A stretch of DNA of 64,000 bases from Curtobacterium sp. MR_MD2014 (GTDB lineage: Bacteria > Actinomycetota > Actinomycetes > Actinomycetales > Microbacteriaceae): contig NZ_CP009755.1 of assembly GCF_000772085.1 (NCBI RefSeq), positions 124,001 through 188,000 of the forward strand. The letters are read 5' to 3'. The translations under genes and the position numbers were made by a program. Below the pieces are notes generated by a model. It worked only from the letters and a program-made list of their open reading frames with translations, searched no databases and had not been told where the DNA came from. Positions 27,491-36,420 of this stretch are shown here, piece by piece. How positions within the stretch are numbered: the stretch's first letter is position 1; each line of letters begins with the position of its first letter.

Positions 27491-27576
27491 GGTCAGCAGG
27501 CTTCGGCCGGCGCGTGAGCGTCGGCACGGGGAACCGGGTCGTCCTGTGGGAAGACGGGCCGGTGGGGTGATGGGAC

Positions 27577-27605
27577 GGCCCGTCCAGGCACTGCCTGGGC
27601 GGGCC
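27577..27605. terminator. Hairpin between the convergent sigma and NAD kinase genes
   Basis: GGCCCGTCCAGGCA pairs with TGCCTGGGCGGGCC with one G-T pair and a one-base centre. It lies between two convergent genes and may serve both. Confidence 0.65.
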
Positions 27606-27654
27606 ACTTCGCTGTCCGGGGCGCTGCGGTCCCGCCCTGTCATTGCCTGGGCCG

Positions 27655-28587
27655 CTAGTCCTCGATCTCGCGGCCGAGCTTCTGGCGCAGGTCCTGCGGG
27701 ATGAGCTCGATGAGCTGGTCCGGGCGGACCGGCAGGTCGAGCAGGCTGAGCTTCACCCGGCCGGTGCGTCCGTGCCGCTCGGCGTCCAGGCGCACCACGC
27801 TGCCGGCGTCCTTCCGCAGTCGGATGTCGATCTGCGCGCCGGTGGCGACCTCGCCCACGACGAGGCCGTCGACCTCGAGGGCCGCGCTCCGGGTCCCCTC
27901 GGCGATGTCGAAGCGGTAGCGCTCCCGTGCCGCCAGGACGACGGCGCGGTCGATGCCCGCCATCGGGGCGACCGGCGTCACCACGGAGCCGGAGAGCGCC
28001 GGGGAGAGCACGGGGCCGCCGGCCGCGTAGTTGTACGCGGTGGACCCCGCGGGGGTCGCGGCGACGATGGCGTCCGCACGGTAGTACCCGTAGCCGAGCC
28101 CGTTCACGCTGAGGTCGGCGGACACCTGCCCGGCTCCCGGCCGTCGCACGATCGTCAGGTCGTTGAACGCCAGGTAGTCCGTCCGCGCCCCACCCCACGA
28201 CAGCCGGGCCTCGAGTGCGTGGTGCGGTTCGAGCTGGTACTCGCCGGCGGACAACCGGTCGAGGGCGGCCTCGAGCTCGGGCGGCTCGATCTCGACCAGG
28301 AAGCCGACGTTGCCGTAGTTCACGCCGAGCACGGGCACCGGACGCTTCGCCACGAGCCGCATCGCACCGAGCATCGTGCCGTCCCCACCGAGCGCGACGA
28401 CGAGGTCGACCTGGTCGGTGAAGTCGTCGTCGCCGATCACCTCGACGTCGCCGCCGATGCGCTGGGCGTCCGCCCGCCGGGCGACGAGCCGGCCCAGTCC
28501 GGAGGCGTTCCACCCCTGCAGGGTCGCGATCGACTCCTGCACGTTCTTGGTGGGGTGGACGACGAGTCCGACGACGGGCTGCTCCAT
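27655..28587 (-). CDS. nadK: NAD kinase
   Basis: 310 residues. The ATP-binding GGDGT motif is at 67-71 (VVALGGDGTML); GVNYGNVGFL and the segment NDLTIVRR carry the NAD-contact residues; ATPAGSTAYNYAAGGPVLSP is the second signature. It phosphorylates NAD to NADP. ATG 28587 is preceded by TACGAT and 6 bases (leaderless), which decides against the longer frame reaching 28722. Confidence 0.96.
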   Translation of the reverse strand: MEQPVVGLVVHPTKNVQESIATLQGWNASGLGRLVARRADAQRIGGDVEVIGDDDFTDQVDLVVALGGDGTMLGAMRLVAKRPVPVLGVNYGNVGFLVEIEPPELEAALDRLSAGEYQLEPHHALEARLSWGGARTDYLAFNDLTIVRRPGAGQVSADLSVNGLGYGYYRADAIVAATPAGSTAYNYAAGGPVLSPALSGSVVTPVAPMAGIDRAVVLAARERYRFDIAEGTRSAALEVDGLVVGEVATGAQIDIRLRKDAGSVVRLDAERHGRTGRVKLSLLDLPVRPDQLIELIPQDLRQKLGREIED

Positions 28588-28754
28588 GCCCAGATCGTAA
28601 CCGTCCGGGCCTGGTCGACGGCAGGTGCGGAGGTCGCGGGCCACCGGGCGAAGAGAGGTCACGCCCACGGCGAACAGGGGCAGCCCTGCGGGGGTCCGCT
28701 GGTTAGTCTCGATGTACGTCACCGAGCTCCCACGAGCCCGGCAAGGGAGAGCAC

Positions 28755-31271
28755 ATGTTCGAGAGATTCACCGACCGAGCCCGTCGTGTTGTCGTCCTCG
28801 CTCAAGAAGAAGCGAAGATGCTCAACCACAACTACATCGGCACCGAGCACATCCTCCTCGGCCTCATCCACGAGGGCGAGGGCGTCGCCGCCAAGGCGCT
28901 GGAGTCGCTCGGCATCTCGCTCGATGCCGTCCGCGAGCAGGTCCAGGACATCATCGGGCAGGGCCAGCAGCAGCCGACCGGGCACATCCCGTTCACGCCG
29001 CGCGCCAAGAAGGTGCTCGAGCTGTCCCTGCGCGAGGCGCTGCAGCTCGGCCACAACTACATCGGGACCGAGCACATCCTGCTCGGCCTCATCCGCGAGG
29101 GCGAGGGCGTCGCCGCCCAGGTCCTCGTCAAGCTCGGTGCGGACCTGAACCGCGTCCGTCAGCAGGTCATCCAGCTCCTGTCCGGGTACCAGGGCAAGGA
29201 AGCGGTCGCCGTCGGCGGCGAGCAGCAGCAGAACGCCCAGCAGGGTTCGCAGGTCCTCGACCAGTTCGGTCGGAACCTCACCCAGGCGGCGCGCGACGGC
29301 AAGCTCGACCCGGTCATCGGGCGCGAGAAGGAGATGGAGCGGGTCATGCAGATCCTCTCCCGCCGTTCCAAGAACAACCCCGTCCTGATCGGTGAGCCGG
29401 GCGTCGGCAAGACCGCGGTCGTCGAGGGCCTCGCCCAGGCGATCGTCAAGGGTGACGTCCCGGAGACGCTGAAGGACAAGCAGCTCTACTCGCTCGACCT
29501 CGGGTCGCTCATCGCCGGGTCCCGCTACCGCGGTGACTTCGAGGAGCGCCTCAAGAAGGTCACGAAGGAGATCCGTACCCGCGGCGACATCATCGTCTTC
29601 ATCGACGAGATCCACACGCTCGTCGGTGCCGGTGCTGCCGAGGGCGCGATCGACGCCGCGTCGATCCTCAAGCCGCTCCTCGCCCGCGGTGAGCTGCAGA
29701 CGGTCGGTGCGACCACGCTCGACGAGTACCGCAAGCACTTCGAGAAAGACGCCGCACTCGAGCGTCGCTTCCAGCCGGTGCAGGTCAACGAGCCGTCGCT
29801 GCCGCACGCGATCAACATCCTCAAGGGCCTCCGCGACAAGTACGAGGCGTTCCACAAGGTGTCCATCACCGACGGCGCGATCGTCGCCGCGGCGAACCTG
29901 GCGGACCGCTACGTGCAGGACCGCTTCCTGCCGGACAAGGCCATCGACCTGATCGACGAGGCCGGCGCACGCCTCCGCCTGTCGATCCTGTCGGCGCCGC
30001 CGGAGCTCCGCGAGTTCGACGAGAAGATCTCGACGGTCCGCGGACAGAAGGAAGCCGCGATCGAGGAGCAGGACTTCGAGAAGGCCGCGAGCCTGCGCGA
30101 CGAGGAGAAGAAGCTCCTCGGCGAGCGTCTCCGCCTCGAGAAGCAGTGGCGTGCGGGTGACGTCGCCGCGTCCGGCACCGTCGACGAGGGCATCATCGCC
30201 GAGGTCCTGGCGCAGGCCACGGGCATCCCGGTGTTCAAGCTCACGGAGGAGGAGACCTCGCGTCTCGTCTTCATGGAGAAGGCCCTGCACGAGCGCGTCA
30301 TCGGTCAAGAGGAAGCCATCTCGGCCCTCTCGAAGACGATCCGCCGCACCCGTGCCGGTCTGAAGGACCCGAACCGCCCCTCGGGCTCGTTCATCTTCGC
30401 CGGCCCCACGGGCGTCGGGAAGACCGAGCTCGCCAAGGCGCTCGCCGAGTTCCTGTTCGACGACGAGGGCGCGCTGATCTCCCTCGACATGTCGGAGTTC
30501 GGTGAGAAGCACACGGTCTCGCGACTGTTCGGTGCCCCTCCCGGGTTCGTCGGCTTCGAGGAGGGCGGCCAGCTCACCGAGAAGGTGCGCCGCAAGCCGT
30601 TCTCCGTGGTCCTGTTCGACGAGATCGAGAAGGCCCACCCGGACATCTTCAACTCGCTGCTGCAGGTCCTCGAAGAGGGTCGTCTGACCGATGGTCAGGG
30701 CCGCGTGGTCGACTTCAAGAACACCGTCATCATCATGACCACGAACCTCGGTTCGCAGGGCATCGCTGGTGGCCCGGTGGGCTTCCAGGTCGAGGGTGAC
30801 TCGGCCGTCGGCTACGACCGCATGCGCTCGAAGGTGAACGAGGAGCTCAAGAAGCACTTCAAGCCCGAGTTCCTGAACCGTGTCGACGACACGATCGTGT
30901 TCCCGCAGCTCTCGCAGTCCGAGCTGCTGCAGATCGTGGACCTCTTCGTGAAGCGCCTGGCGGACCGCCTGCTGGACCGCGACATGACGGTGGAGCTGAC
31001 GCTCGCCGCCAAGGAGCAGCTCATCAAGGTCGGCTTCGACCCGGCACTCGGTGCTCGTCCGCTGCGTCGCGCGATGCAGCACGAGGTCGAGGACCAGCTG
31101 TCCGAGCACATCCTGCAGGGTGAGCTGAACGCGGGCGACCACGTGAAGGTCGACTTCGTGGACGGGAAGTTCGACTTCGAGACCGGGCGTCAGCCGGGTC
31201 GCGAGGAGGTCCTCGCCGGGGCTCCCGCGGTCGAGTCCGCGGAGACCCCGCAGGGCGAGATCGAGTCCTAG
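28755..31271 (+). CDS. clpC: ATP-dependent Clp protease ATPase subunit ClpC
   Basis: 838 residues. Two N-terminal Clp_N repeats both contain [17 protein letters not shown] module 1 has Walker A GEPGVGKT (213-220); a UVR-containing middle domain ([20 protein letters not shown]) follows; AAA module 2 has GPTGVGKT (550-557). It unfolds substrates for ClpP. The promoter box TAGTCT lies at 28704-28709 and AAGGGAGA precedes the ATG. No CtsR gene or McsA/B is nearby. Palindrome type 1 copy c follows the stop. Confidence 0.98.
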   Translation: MFERFTDRARRVVVLAQEEAKMLNHNYIGTEHILLGLIHEGEGVAAKALESLGISLDAVREQVQDIIGQGQQQPTGHIPFTPRAKKVLELSLREALQLGHNYIGTEHILLGLIREGEGVAAQVLVKLGADLNRVRQQVIQLLSGYQGKEAVAVGGEQQQNAQQGSQVLDQFGRNLTQAARDGKLDPVIGREKEMERVMQILSRRSKNNPVLIGEPGVGKTAVVEGLAQAIVKGDVPETLKDKQLYSLDLGSLIAGSRYRGDFEERLKKVTKEIRTRGDIIVFIDEIHTLVGAGAAEGAIDAASILKPLLARGELQTVGATTLDEYRKHFEKDAALERRFQPVQVNEPSLPHAINILKGLRDKYEAFHKVSITDGAIVAAANLADRYVQDRFLPDKAIDLIDEAGARLRLSILSAPPELREFDEKISTVRGQKEAAIEEQDFEKAASLRDEEKKLLGERLRLEKQWRAGDVAASGTVDEGIIAEVLAQATGIPVFKLTEEETSRLVFMEKALHERVIGQEEAISALSKTIRRTRAGLKDPNRPSGSFIFAGPTGVGKTELAKALAEFLFDDEGALISLDMSEFGEKHTVSRLFGAPPGFVGFEEGGQLTEKVRRKPFSVVLFDEIEKAHPDIFNSLLQVLEEGRLTDGQGRVVDFKNTVIIMTTNLGSQGIAGGPVGFQVEGDSAVGYDRMRSKVNEELKKHFKPEFLNRVDDTIVFPQLSQSELLQIVDLFVKRLADRLLDRDMTVELTLAAKEQLIKVGFDPALGARPLRRAMQHEVEDQLSEHILQGELNAGDHVKVDFVDGKFDFETGRQPGREEVLAGAPAVESAETPQGEIES

Positions 31272-31284
31272 GACCGGTTCCACT

Positions 31285-31328
31285 CGGACGGGAGGCGCGG
31301 TGCCGGCTGGCACCGCGCCTCCCGTCCG
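31285..31328. repeat. Palindromic repeat type 1, copy c
   Basis: A 44-base perfect palindrome, the same as copy b except at its outermost bases, 13 bases after the clpC stop. Confidence 0.88.
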
Positions 31329-31393
31329 TTCGTGGTCGCGGATCCGTGTGCGGGTTCCGGCGTGCGCTGCGGACGCGACCCCCGGGCGGGGGG

Positions 31394-31508
31394 TACCGTT
31401 GTTCGTGCGAGGGTTCCCCCCAACACCTCGCGACCGACGTCCGGCTGGTTCCCCCAACAGGTCGGACGTCAGTGGCCCCGGTCTCCCCCCGACCGGGGCC
31501 ACTTCTCG
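31394..31508 (+). ncRNA. 6C small RNA (B11-like)
   Basis: A -10 box TACCGT (31394-31399) is followed by three C-loop hairpins. Hairpin A has arms GCGAGG (31407-31412) and CCTCGC (31426-31431) with a CCCCCC loop. Hairpin B has arms GACGTCCG (31436-31443) and CGGACGTC (31463-31470) with a CCCCC loop flanked by GTT/AAC. The terminator has 13-base arms (31471-31483 and 31491-31503) around TCCCCCC, then TTCT. Paired stem-loops with runs of about six C in the loops define the actinobacterial 6C RNA, which is thought to act on mRNAs by C-rich loop pairing. No protein frame competes. Confidence 0.85.
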
Positions 31509-31524
31509 TTCCGGTGAGTGTCCG

Positions 31525-32334
31525 TCAGCCGAGCGTCGCGGCGAACTCCCTGACGGCGCGCTCCCAGCGCTCCGGGTCCTCGTTCCACTCGAGCGTGTGC
31601 CGGGCGTGCGCGAAGGTCTCGACCCGGGCACCGCGGGCGCGGTGCGTCTCGACGTCGGCCGCTGCCACGAGGGCATCGGCCGTCGAGTGCAGCAGGAGGG
31701 TCGGCGTGCGGTCGTCCTGCCAGCGGGTGACCGTGAGGGGGTAGGGCACCCCGGCGAGGCGGCTGAGACCCGGTGTGGTCGCGATCCGTCCCGCGACCAC
31801 ACCGACGGCCGCCGGGAAGCGCGCGGTCGTCACGGTGCCGCGCAGGGCCGACCGGACGTCGAGGAGCGGTGCGACCCCGACGATGCCGTCGACCGGCGTG
31901 CGTGCCGCCGCGGCGGAGGCGGCGAGGGCGCCGGCGGACCAACCCTGCAGCACCACCCGTTCGGCGCCGCGGGCACGCGCGGCGTGCGCGGCGGCGGCGA
32001 CGCGATCGACCGCGGCGGGATCGAGGGAGCGCAGCGGCAGGTCGGACGTGTCGACCACCTGGTTGGAGGCGCCGAGCTCCCGCCAGACGCGCAGGCCACG
32101 CAGGACCTGCTGCGGGCCGAGCGACTGCCCGTGCACGTGGACGACGTGGGTGCGCCCGACGACGCCGTCCGGTTCGGTGCCCGGGACGGACCGCTCGTCG
32201 GCGTACACCAGCTCGGACTCCGGGGGCACGAACGGTGCGGGGCGGAGGAGCCGGCGTGCGGCGGCGGCCCCGAGGGCGACGCTGCCGGCGGTGGCGATCA
32301 CGGTGCCGGTGACGGCGGTGCGGACGAGCTGCAT
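31525..32334 (-). CDS. Alpha/beta hydrolase, membrane-anchored or secreted
   Basis: 269 residues. The N-terminus has one hydrophobic segment (TAVTGTVIATAGSVALGAAA). The hydrolase core shows HVVHVHGQSLGP (oxyanion strand), the nucleophile elbow GWSAG, LLLHSTADALV (acid) and FAHARHTLEW with the catalytic His. Substrate unknown; the fold is typical of serine esterases and peptidases. It converges with the 6C RNA, 20 bases apart. Confidence 0.78.
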   Translation of the reverse strand: MQLVRTAVTGTVIATAGSVALGAAAARRLLRPAPFVPPESELVYADERSVPGTEPDGVVGRTHVVHVHGQSLGPQQVLRGLRVWRELGASNQVVDTSDLPLRSLDPAAVDRVAAAAHAARARGAERVVLQGWSAGALAASAAAARTPVDGIVGVAPLLDVRSALRGTVTTARFPAAVGVVAGRIATTPGLSRLAGVPYPLTVTRWQDDRTPTLLLHSTADALVAAADVETHRARGARVETFAHARHTLEWNEDPERWERAVREFAATLG

Positions 32335-32385
32335 GGTGTCCACCCTGCCAGGGCGACGTGTGCGTGCGGTCCCCTCCACAGCGGA

Positions 32386-32423
32386 ACGGGAGGCGCGGTG
32401 CCAGCCGGCACCGCGCCTCCCGT
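32386..32423. repeat. Palindromic repeat type 1, copy d
   Basis: A 38-base palindrome matching the inner part of the other copies, placed 17 bases after the stop of the minus-strand SRPBCC gene. Confidence 0.85.
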
Positions 32424-32440
32424 CCGTCGTGCTGCGGGTC

Positions 32441-32893
32441 CTAGGCCTGCACGTCGCCGCGCCAGCCCGGCTCGGTCGGGGCGTTCTCGACGCGCTCCTT
32501 GTAGTTCTGCAGGTCCTTCTTGACCGCGTGGCCGCCGACACCGACGGCGGAGCCGAGCTTCTCGAGGAAGCCCGACGGCTCCCAGTCGATCTGCGCGGTG
32601 ACGCGGGTCTCGTTGTCGGACAGTTTGTGGAACGTGACGACGCCCGCGTGGTCGGTGTCGCCGTCCTTGACGGTCCACGCGACGCGCTCGTCCGGGTGCT
32701 GCTCGGTGATGACGGCGCGGAACTCGCGCTCCTGACCGGCGACCTTGACGGTCCAGTCGGTGGTCTTGTCGTCGACCTGGACGATCTTCTCGACCTCGTC
32801 GAGGAAGTGGGGGAACTCCTCGAACCGGGTCCACTGGTCGTAGGCCTGGCGGACGGGGACGTTGACGTCGACGGTCTCGATGATCTGGGGCAT
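32441..32893 (-). CDS. SRPBCC (polyketide cyclase/START-like) family protein
   Basis: 150 residues. IETVDVNVPVRQAYDQWTRFEEFPHFLDEVEKI is the characteristic first strand and helices of coenzyme Q-binding/START-like proteins, and the long C-terminal helix (LEKLGSAVGVGGHAVKKDLQ) closes the cavity. Such proteins bind hydrophobic ligands; the ligand here is unknown. A GAAGGAG site precedes ATG 32893. Confidence 0.85.
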   Translation of the reverse strand: MPQIIETVDVNVPVRQAYDQWTRFEEFPHFLDEVEKIVQVDDKTTDWTVKVAGQEREFRAVITEQHPDERVAWTVKDGDTDHAGVVTFHKLSDNETRVTAQIDWEPSGFLEKLGSAVGVGGHAVKKDLQNYKERVENAPTEPGWRGDVQA

Positions 32894-33003
32894 GGTCGCT
32901 CCTTCGTTTCGTCGTGCTCTTCGGGTTCGTGACCGACGCTATGCCGGTCCGGCTGGAGGGTCCCCAGGGCAGTGTCCCCCTGCTGCGCCGTATGCTCGAC
33001 GGG

Positions 33004-33546
33004 ATGAGTGGCAACGGGAAGCACGCGTTCGACGAACGGGACGAGCACGGCATCCGGGTGCGCCCGGCCCTGGCCTCGGACGTGCCGCACATCCAGCGGC
33101 TCATCGCTCCGTACGTCGACCGGCGCATCCTGCTCGGCAAGGAGAACGTCGCGCTCTACGGCTCGATCCAGCAGTTCCGGATCGCCGAGGGGCCGGACGG
33201 CACGCCGATCGGCTGCGGTGCCCTCGCCGTGTTCTGGGACGACATCGCCGAGGTCCGCACGCTCGCGCTCGACGCCGACTGGATCCACAAGCGGGTCGGC
33301 CACCGGATGCTCGAGGCGCTCGAGCACGACGCCCGGGAGCTCGGCGTCGCCCGCATCTTCTGCCTGACGTTCGAGGTCGAGTTCTTCGCGAAGCACGGGT
33401 ACCTGGAGATCGGCGAGCAGGTCGTGTTGCCGGACGTGTACGCCGAGCTCGTGCGCTCGTCGGACGAGGGGGTCGCGGAGTTCCTCGACCTCGCCCGGGT
33501 GAAGCCGAACACGCTCGGCAACACCCGCATGTTGAAGATCCTCTGA
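33004..33546 (+). CDS. argA: Amino-acid N-acetyltransferase (short actinobacterial ArgA)
   Basis: 180 residues of GNAT fold. IRVRPALASDVPHIQRLI, RRILLGKENVALYGSI, GCGALAVFWDDIAEVRTLAL and the C-terminal GVAEFLDLARVKPNTLGNTR match the short N-acetylglutamate synthases of actinobacteria, which start arginine synthesis from glutamate. ATG 33004 follows TATGCT (32992-32997) by 6 bases, so the message is leaderless; a longer in-frame start at 32914 is rejected. No other arg genes are adjacent. Confidence 0.85.
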   Translation: MSGNGKHAFDERDEHGIRVRPALASDVPHIQRLIAPYVDRRILLGKENVALYGSIQQFRIAEGPDGTPIGCGALAVFWDDIAEVRTLALDADWIHKRVGHRMLEALEHDARELGVARIFCLTFEVEFFAKHGYLEIGEQVVLPDVYAELVRSSDEGVAEFLDLARVKPNTLGNTRMLKIL

Positions 33547-33685
33547 CCGGGATCCGCTGACCGGGATCCTTCGGTTGGTCGGGGGCCACTGATCGGCGAT
33601 CCGCTGCCTGTGGATTGCTGACGCGTTCGGTGACGCATCGGCGTCGCGTCGCTGCGGAGAGACCCGTTCGCCCTACCCTGTGCGC

Positions 33686-34384
33686 ATGTCGTCGTTCCGT
33701 CACCCTGTCGGACCCGAGTCGTCCGGTGTCTACTGGCGTCGTCGCGCGCTCGTCGCCGGCGTGCTGCTGCTCGTCGTCGTGGTGGTCGTGCTGATCGTGG
33801 TCGGGCGGGGGAGTGGGGCCTCGTCCGCGTCGGCGCCGGGGGCCTCGCCGTCGGCTGGCGGTGGAGCCGCGTCCGACGGCTCCGTGGCCGCGTCCGGGGC
33901 GGCGTCCGCACCCGCTGGTGACGGCTCCTCGTCAGCCCCGTCGGCGTCCGCCACGGCACCCGCTTCGGCCTCCGGTGACGCCACGACGTGCTCCGAGGAC
34001 CAGATCGAGCTCACGCCGGTCGTCGACAAGGGCACCTACGGGCCGACCGAGGACCCGCAGATCGCGATGTCGATCACGAACACCGGCTCGGACTCGTGCC
34101 ACATGGACCTCGGCTCGGCGCAGCAGGTCCTGACGATCAGCTCCGGGCAGGAGCAGTACTGGTCGTCGAAGGACTGCCAGACGGGCGGGACGAACCAGGA
34201 CGTCACGATCAAGGCGGGGCAGGAACTCACCACGCCGGCGATCGCCTGGGACCGCACGCGCTCGTCGACGACCACGTGCGACGGTGCTCGGCCGTCGGTG
34301 CCCGGTGGCGGGGCGAGCTACCACCTGCAGGTGTCGGTGGGGGACCTGGAGTCGAAGGAGTCGGCGCAGTTCGTGCTGAACTGA
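33686..34384 (+). CDS. Single-pass membrane protein with a secreted C-terminal domain
   Basis: 232 residues. One helix (ALVAGVLLLVVVVVVLIVVG) is followed by a low-complexity Ser/Ala/Gly/Pro linker of about 60 residues and a 120-residue extracytoplasmic beta-rich domain with four cysteines (TTCSEDQIELTPV; SDSCHMDLG; KDCQTGG; TTTCDGARP), likely two disulfides. The layout is shared by conserved actinobacterial envelope proteins of unknown role. TACCCT lies 6 bases before ATG 33686. Confidence 0.72.
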   Translation: MSSFRHPVGPESSGVYWRRRALVAGVLLLVVVVVVLIVVGRGSGASSASAPGASPSAGGGAASDGSVAASGAASAPAGDGSSSAPSASATAPASASGDATTCSEDQIELTPVVDKGTYGPTEDPQIAMSITNTGSDSCHMDLGSAQQVLTISSGQEQYWSSKDCQTGGTNQDVTIKAGQELTTPAIAWDRTRSSTTTCDGARPSVPGGGASYHLQVSVGDLESKESAQFVLN

Positions 34385-34403
34385 GCTGATACGCCGCGCG
34401 TGC

Positions 34404-34475
34404 TAGCCTGAACGCAAGTGGATTGGGAATGCCCGATCGGCGTCCGACCCCCGGCTCTGCCGGGGGTTTTCGCTT
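34404..34475 (+). ncRNA. Candidate DUF3800-associated small RNA
   Basis: A -10-like TAGCCT (34404-34409) starts a 65-base unit. Hairpin 1: GATTGGG (34421-34427) pairs with CCCGATC (34432-34438) with one G-T pair around AATG. A linker GGCGTCCGA follows, then a terminator: ACCCCCGGC-TCT-GCCGGGGGT with TTTT (about 34448-34473). It converges with the DUF3800 gene, whose stop is at 34498. Structured RNAs beside DUF3800 genes are a described class; that this belongs to it is inference. Confidence 0.55.
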
Positions 34476-34497
34476 GTCCGGAGCGGGGTCCCGCTGC

Positions 34498-35229
34498 TCA
34501 GGGGTAGACCTTCAGTCCCCACCCAGCGACGGAGCCGCCCGGAGACTTCGGCATCCGTTGCAGGATTCGTTCCCAAGCCCGGTTCGTCCTGTCCGGGTGC
34601 AGAAGGTGGGTGCCGATCGGCCTGGCTACGAGATCAGCCAGCTGCAGACCGGTGCTGTTCGCTTGTTTGTGGGCGATGCAGAAGCGGAAGGTCTCGGGCA
34701 TGCCGCGCATCTTGGTTCGTCGCATGATGCGGTCGAACTCGTCCTCGAGCTCTCGATCCTCCAACCGTCCGCGGCTCTCGAACACGACCGTTGTCTCGCG
34801 GCGGGAGACGCCCCGAGCCTGCAGCTGGAGGAAGACCCGCTCAAGACCGTACTCGAGTGCGACGTGGTACGGGCTCGTGTCCAGCCCGACGCGATCCCGG
34901 AACTCGGTCTTCCTGATCGCCGTGGCCACGACGCCGAACCGTTCTTCGAAGAGTTGATCGATGCGGCTCATGAAGGCCGCCCTCGTCTCGGCGTTGAGCA
35001 GGATGTCGAAAGGCGGCTTCGACTGGCGAATCTCGCGTTCGTGCAACACGACCATGTCGTGGTTGAAGAAGTCGAACTTCAGGCGTTGCACCAGCGGTAC
35101 GATCCGGTCGACGTAGAGGTCAATGGGGAAGATCGAGAAGGCGAGCACGAACATCGGGTAGTCCGGGTTGATGCTGGTGAGACTGTGATCCCCGCTCTCG
35201 TCGACGTAGACCACGAAGCCGCTCCCCAT
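34498..35229 (-). CDS. DUF3800 family protein (RNase H-like fold)
   Basis: 243 residues. Family markers are the N-terminal VYVDESGDHS (catalytic-type D-x-S/D acidic pair), the central HEREIRQSKPPF helix, ESRGRLEDRELEDEF, and the C-terminal LQLADLVARPIG. The fold resembles RNase H and transposase nucleases, and members are frequent in defence islands. ATG 35229 is preceded by TATGCT and 8 bases (leaderless). The neighbouring convergent RNA at 34404-34475 is the likely partner. Confidence 0.85.
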   Translation of the reverse strand: MGSGFVVYVDESGDHSLTSINPDYPMFVLAFSIFPIDLYVDRIVPLVQRLKFDFFNHDMVVLHEREIRQSKPPFDILLNAETRAAFMSRIDQLFEERFGVVATAIRKTEFRDRVGLDTSPYHVALEYGLERVFLQLQARGVSRRETTVVFESRGRLEDRELEDEFDRIMRRTKMRGMPETFRFCIAHKQANSTGLQLADLVARPIGTHLLHPDRTNRAWERILQRMPKSPGGSVAGWGLKVYP

Positions 35230-35369
35230 GAAACGGCAGCATATCAGCAGGCGTCCCCTGCGCTCGTGCGCCGATGGTCTGCGTCTCAAGGGGCTGCGGC
35301 GCGCCCGGCACGTCATCCAAGTGACGCACTCCGCGCCGGGAGCTGTCCACGCTGCGTCATGCTGACAGA

Positions 35370-35537
35370 GTGTCGGATCAAGGAATCGTGCGGGAGTCAG
35401 CCTCGGCCTACGAGCGTGATCACGGCGTCGAGCCGGTGAAGATCGCGACGCTCAAGGGGCTCCGGAAGCGCGCGAAGCGCGGTCTGTTCGAGCCCGCGGA
35501 CGACACGATCTGGTCGGACGGCGTCCGGAGCGAGTAG
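35370..35537 (+). CDS. Small basic protein, 55 residues, unknown
   Basis: From GTG 35370: MSDQGIVRESASAYERDHGV then EPVKIATLKGLRKRAKRGLFEPADD. A basic helix (LKGLRKRAKRGL) lies in the middle. CATGCT 7 bases before the GTG suggests a leaderless start. Codon third positions are strongly G/C, as in real genes here. Function unknown. Confidence 0.5.
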   Translation: MSDQGIVRESASAYERDHGVEPVKIATLKGLRKRAKRGLFEPADDTIWSDGVRSE

Positions 35538-35574
35538 CGGCGCTGCTGCCGAGGGGCTGCTCCCGCACCTCCTC

Positions 35575-35688
35575 CTAGAGCTGCTCCTCGACTGAACCCG
35601 GTTCGAGTCCGGTCATGAAGTCGTCGAGGAACGTCTGCATGTCGAACGGCTGCGCGCTGTCTTCCGGTCCGTGGTGCGTGGAAGTCAT
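35575..35688 (-). CDS. Microprotein, 37 residues
   Basis: From ATG 35688: MTSTHHGPEDSAQPFDMQTF then LDDFMTGLEPGSVEEQL. TAGCGT precedes the ATG by about 7 bases. Directly upstream is a perfect palindrome (35707-35727), so it may be a regulated peptide. Low complexity makes the coding claim tentative. Confidence 0.4.
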   Translation of the reverse strand: MTSTHHGPEDSAQPFDMQTFLDDFMTGLEPGSVEEQL

Positions 35689-35706
35689 GCCACCACGCTA
35701 CGTCAC

Positions 35707-35727
35707 ATTGCTAGGTCGTCTAGCAAT
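35707..35727. promoter_or_regulatory. Perfect palindromic operator-like site
   Basis: ATTGCTAG-GTCGT-CTAGCAAT. Arms of 8 bases spaced by 5 fit dimeric regulators such as MarR or PadR types. It lies about 20 bases upstream of the microprotein start, where a repressor would block its promoter. No such regulator gene is adjacent in this window. Confidence 0.5.
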
Positions 35728-35739
35728 TTGTCCGGAAGC

Positions 35740-35818
35740 GGCGTTGCCCGGAGGCGATGCTTCCTGGCGGCGAGGCTGCTCGGAGGCGTCCCTGCCCGGA
35801 GGCGACGCTGCCTGGACA
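35740..35818. repeat. Degenerate tandem repeats downstream of cspA
   Basis: Three imperfect copies of a unit like TGCCCGGAGGCGAYGCT followed by TCCTGG or GCCTGG. Non-coding as far as can be seen. Confidence 0.45.
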
Positions 35819-35821
35819 TGC

Positions 35822-35857
35822 GAACGGGCCCGCCGTCCGAAGACGACGAGCCCGTTC
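35822..35857 (-). terminator. Hairpin after cspA
   Basis: GAACGGGC pairs with GCCCGTTC around a 20-base loop containing a smaller GTC/GAC stem, 14 bases after the cspA stop. Confidence 0.55.
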
Positions 35858-35870
35858 CGAGCAGCTGAGG

Positions 35871-36077
35871 TCAGCCGATGACCGAGATGTTCTCGGCCTG
35901 CGGGCCCTTGCGGCCCTCGGTGATCTCGAATTCGACCTTCTGGTTCTCCTCGAGCGACTTGTAGCCGTTGCCAGCGATCGCGGAGAAGTGCGCGAAGACG
36001 TCGGCGCTGCCGTCGTCCGGAGCGATGAAGCCGAAGCCCTTTTCGTTGTTGAACCACTTGACGGTGCCAGTTGCCAT
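35871..36077 (-). CDS. cspA: Cold shock protein, CspA family
   Basis: 68 residues, full-length CSD fold: [20 protein letters not shown] carries RNP1 (KGFGFI), and DVFAHFSAI carries RNP2 (VFAHF). It binds single-stranded nucleic acid and melts mRNA structure. AAGGAAA precedes the ATG. A long untranslated leader (over 200 bases to 36300) is available upstream, as is typical for thermoregulated csp genes. Confidence 0.97.
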   Translation of the reverse strand: MATGTVKWFNNEKGFGFIAPDDGSADVFAHFSAIAGNGYKSLEENQKVEFEITEGRKGPQAENISVIG

Positions 36078-36420
36078 GATGGCGTTTCCTTAACTTTCTT
36101 GCCAGGCCACGTTCGTTGCCTGTCTTGCGAGACGGCTCTTGCTGCCGCCGATCCACCGACGGTTGTCGTCAGATCAGTGCGTCCCGCGGGCATGGGCCGG
36201 TGGGACGGGTTCGGGGCCAGGCGACCTGGGAAGATCAGTGACCGATGGCGCTCGAAGGTGCAGAGCACCGGAAGAACGATGGACTCCCGCCGAAGCGGTT
36301 GAGACCAACCTACCGTGCTGTGGCCGCAATGGAAGAGGCAGCGCCCACTTCTGTGCAGGATCTCCGCCTCGCAGCCGTTCCTGTTCGCCGTCGGCGTGCA
36401 GATCTGGTGGACTAGGGGTG

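Noticed and set aside
28719..31802. A 1027-codon minus-strand frame opposite clpC
   Set aside because: Antisense shadow of clpC, which has full motif support.
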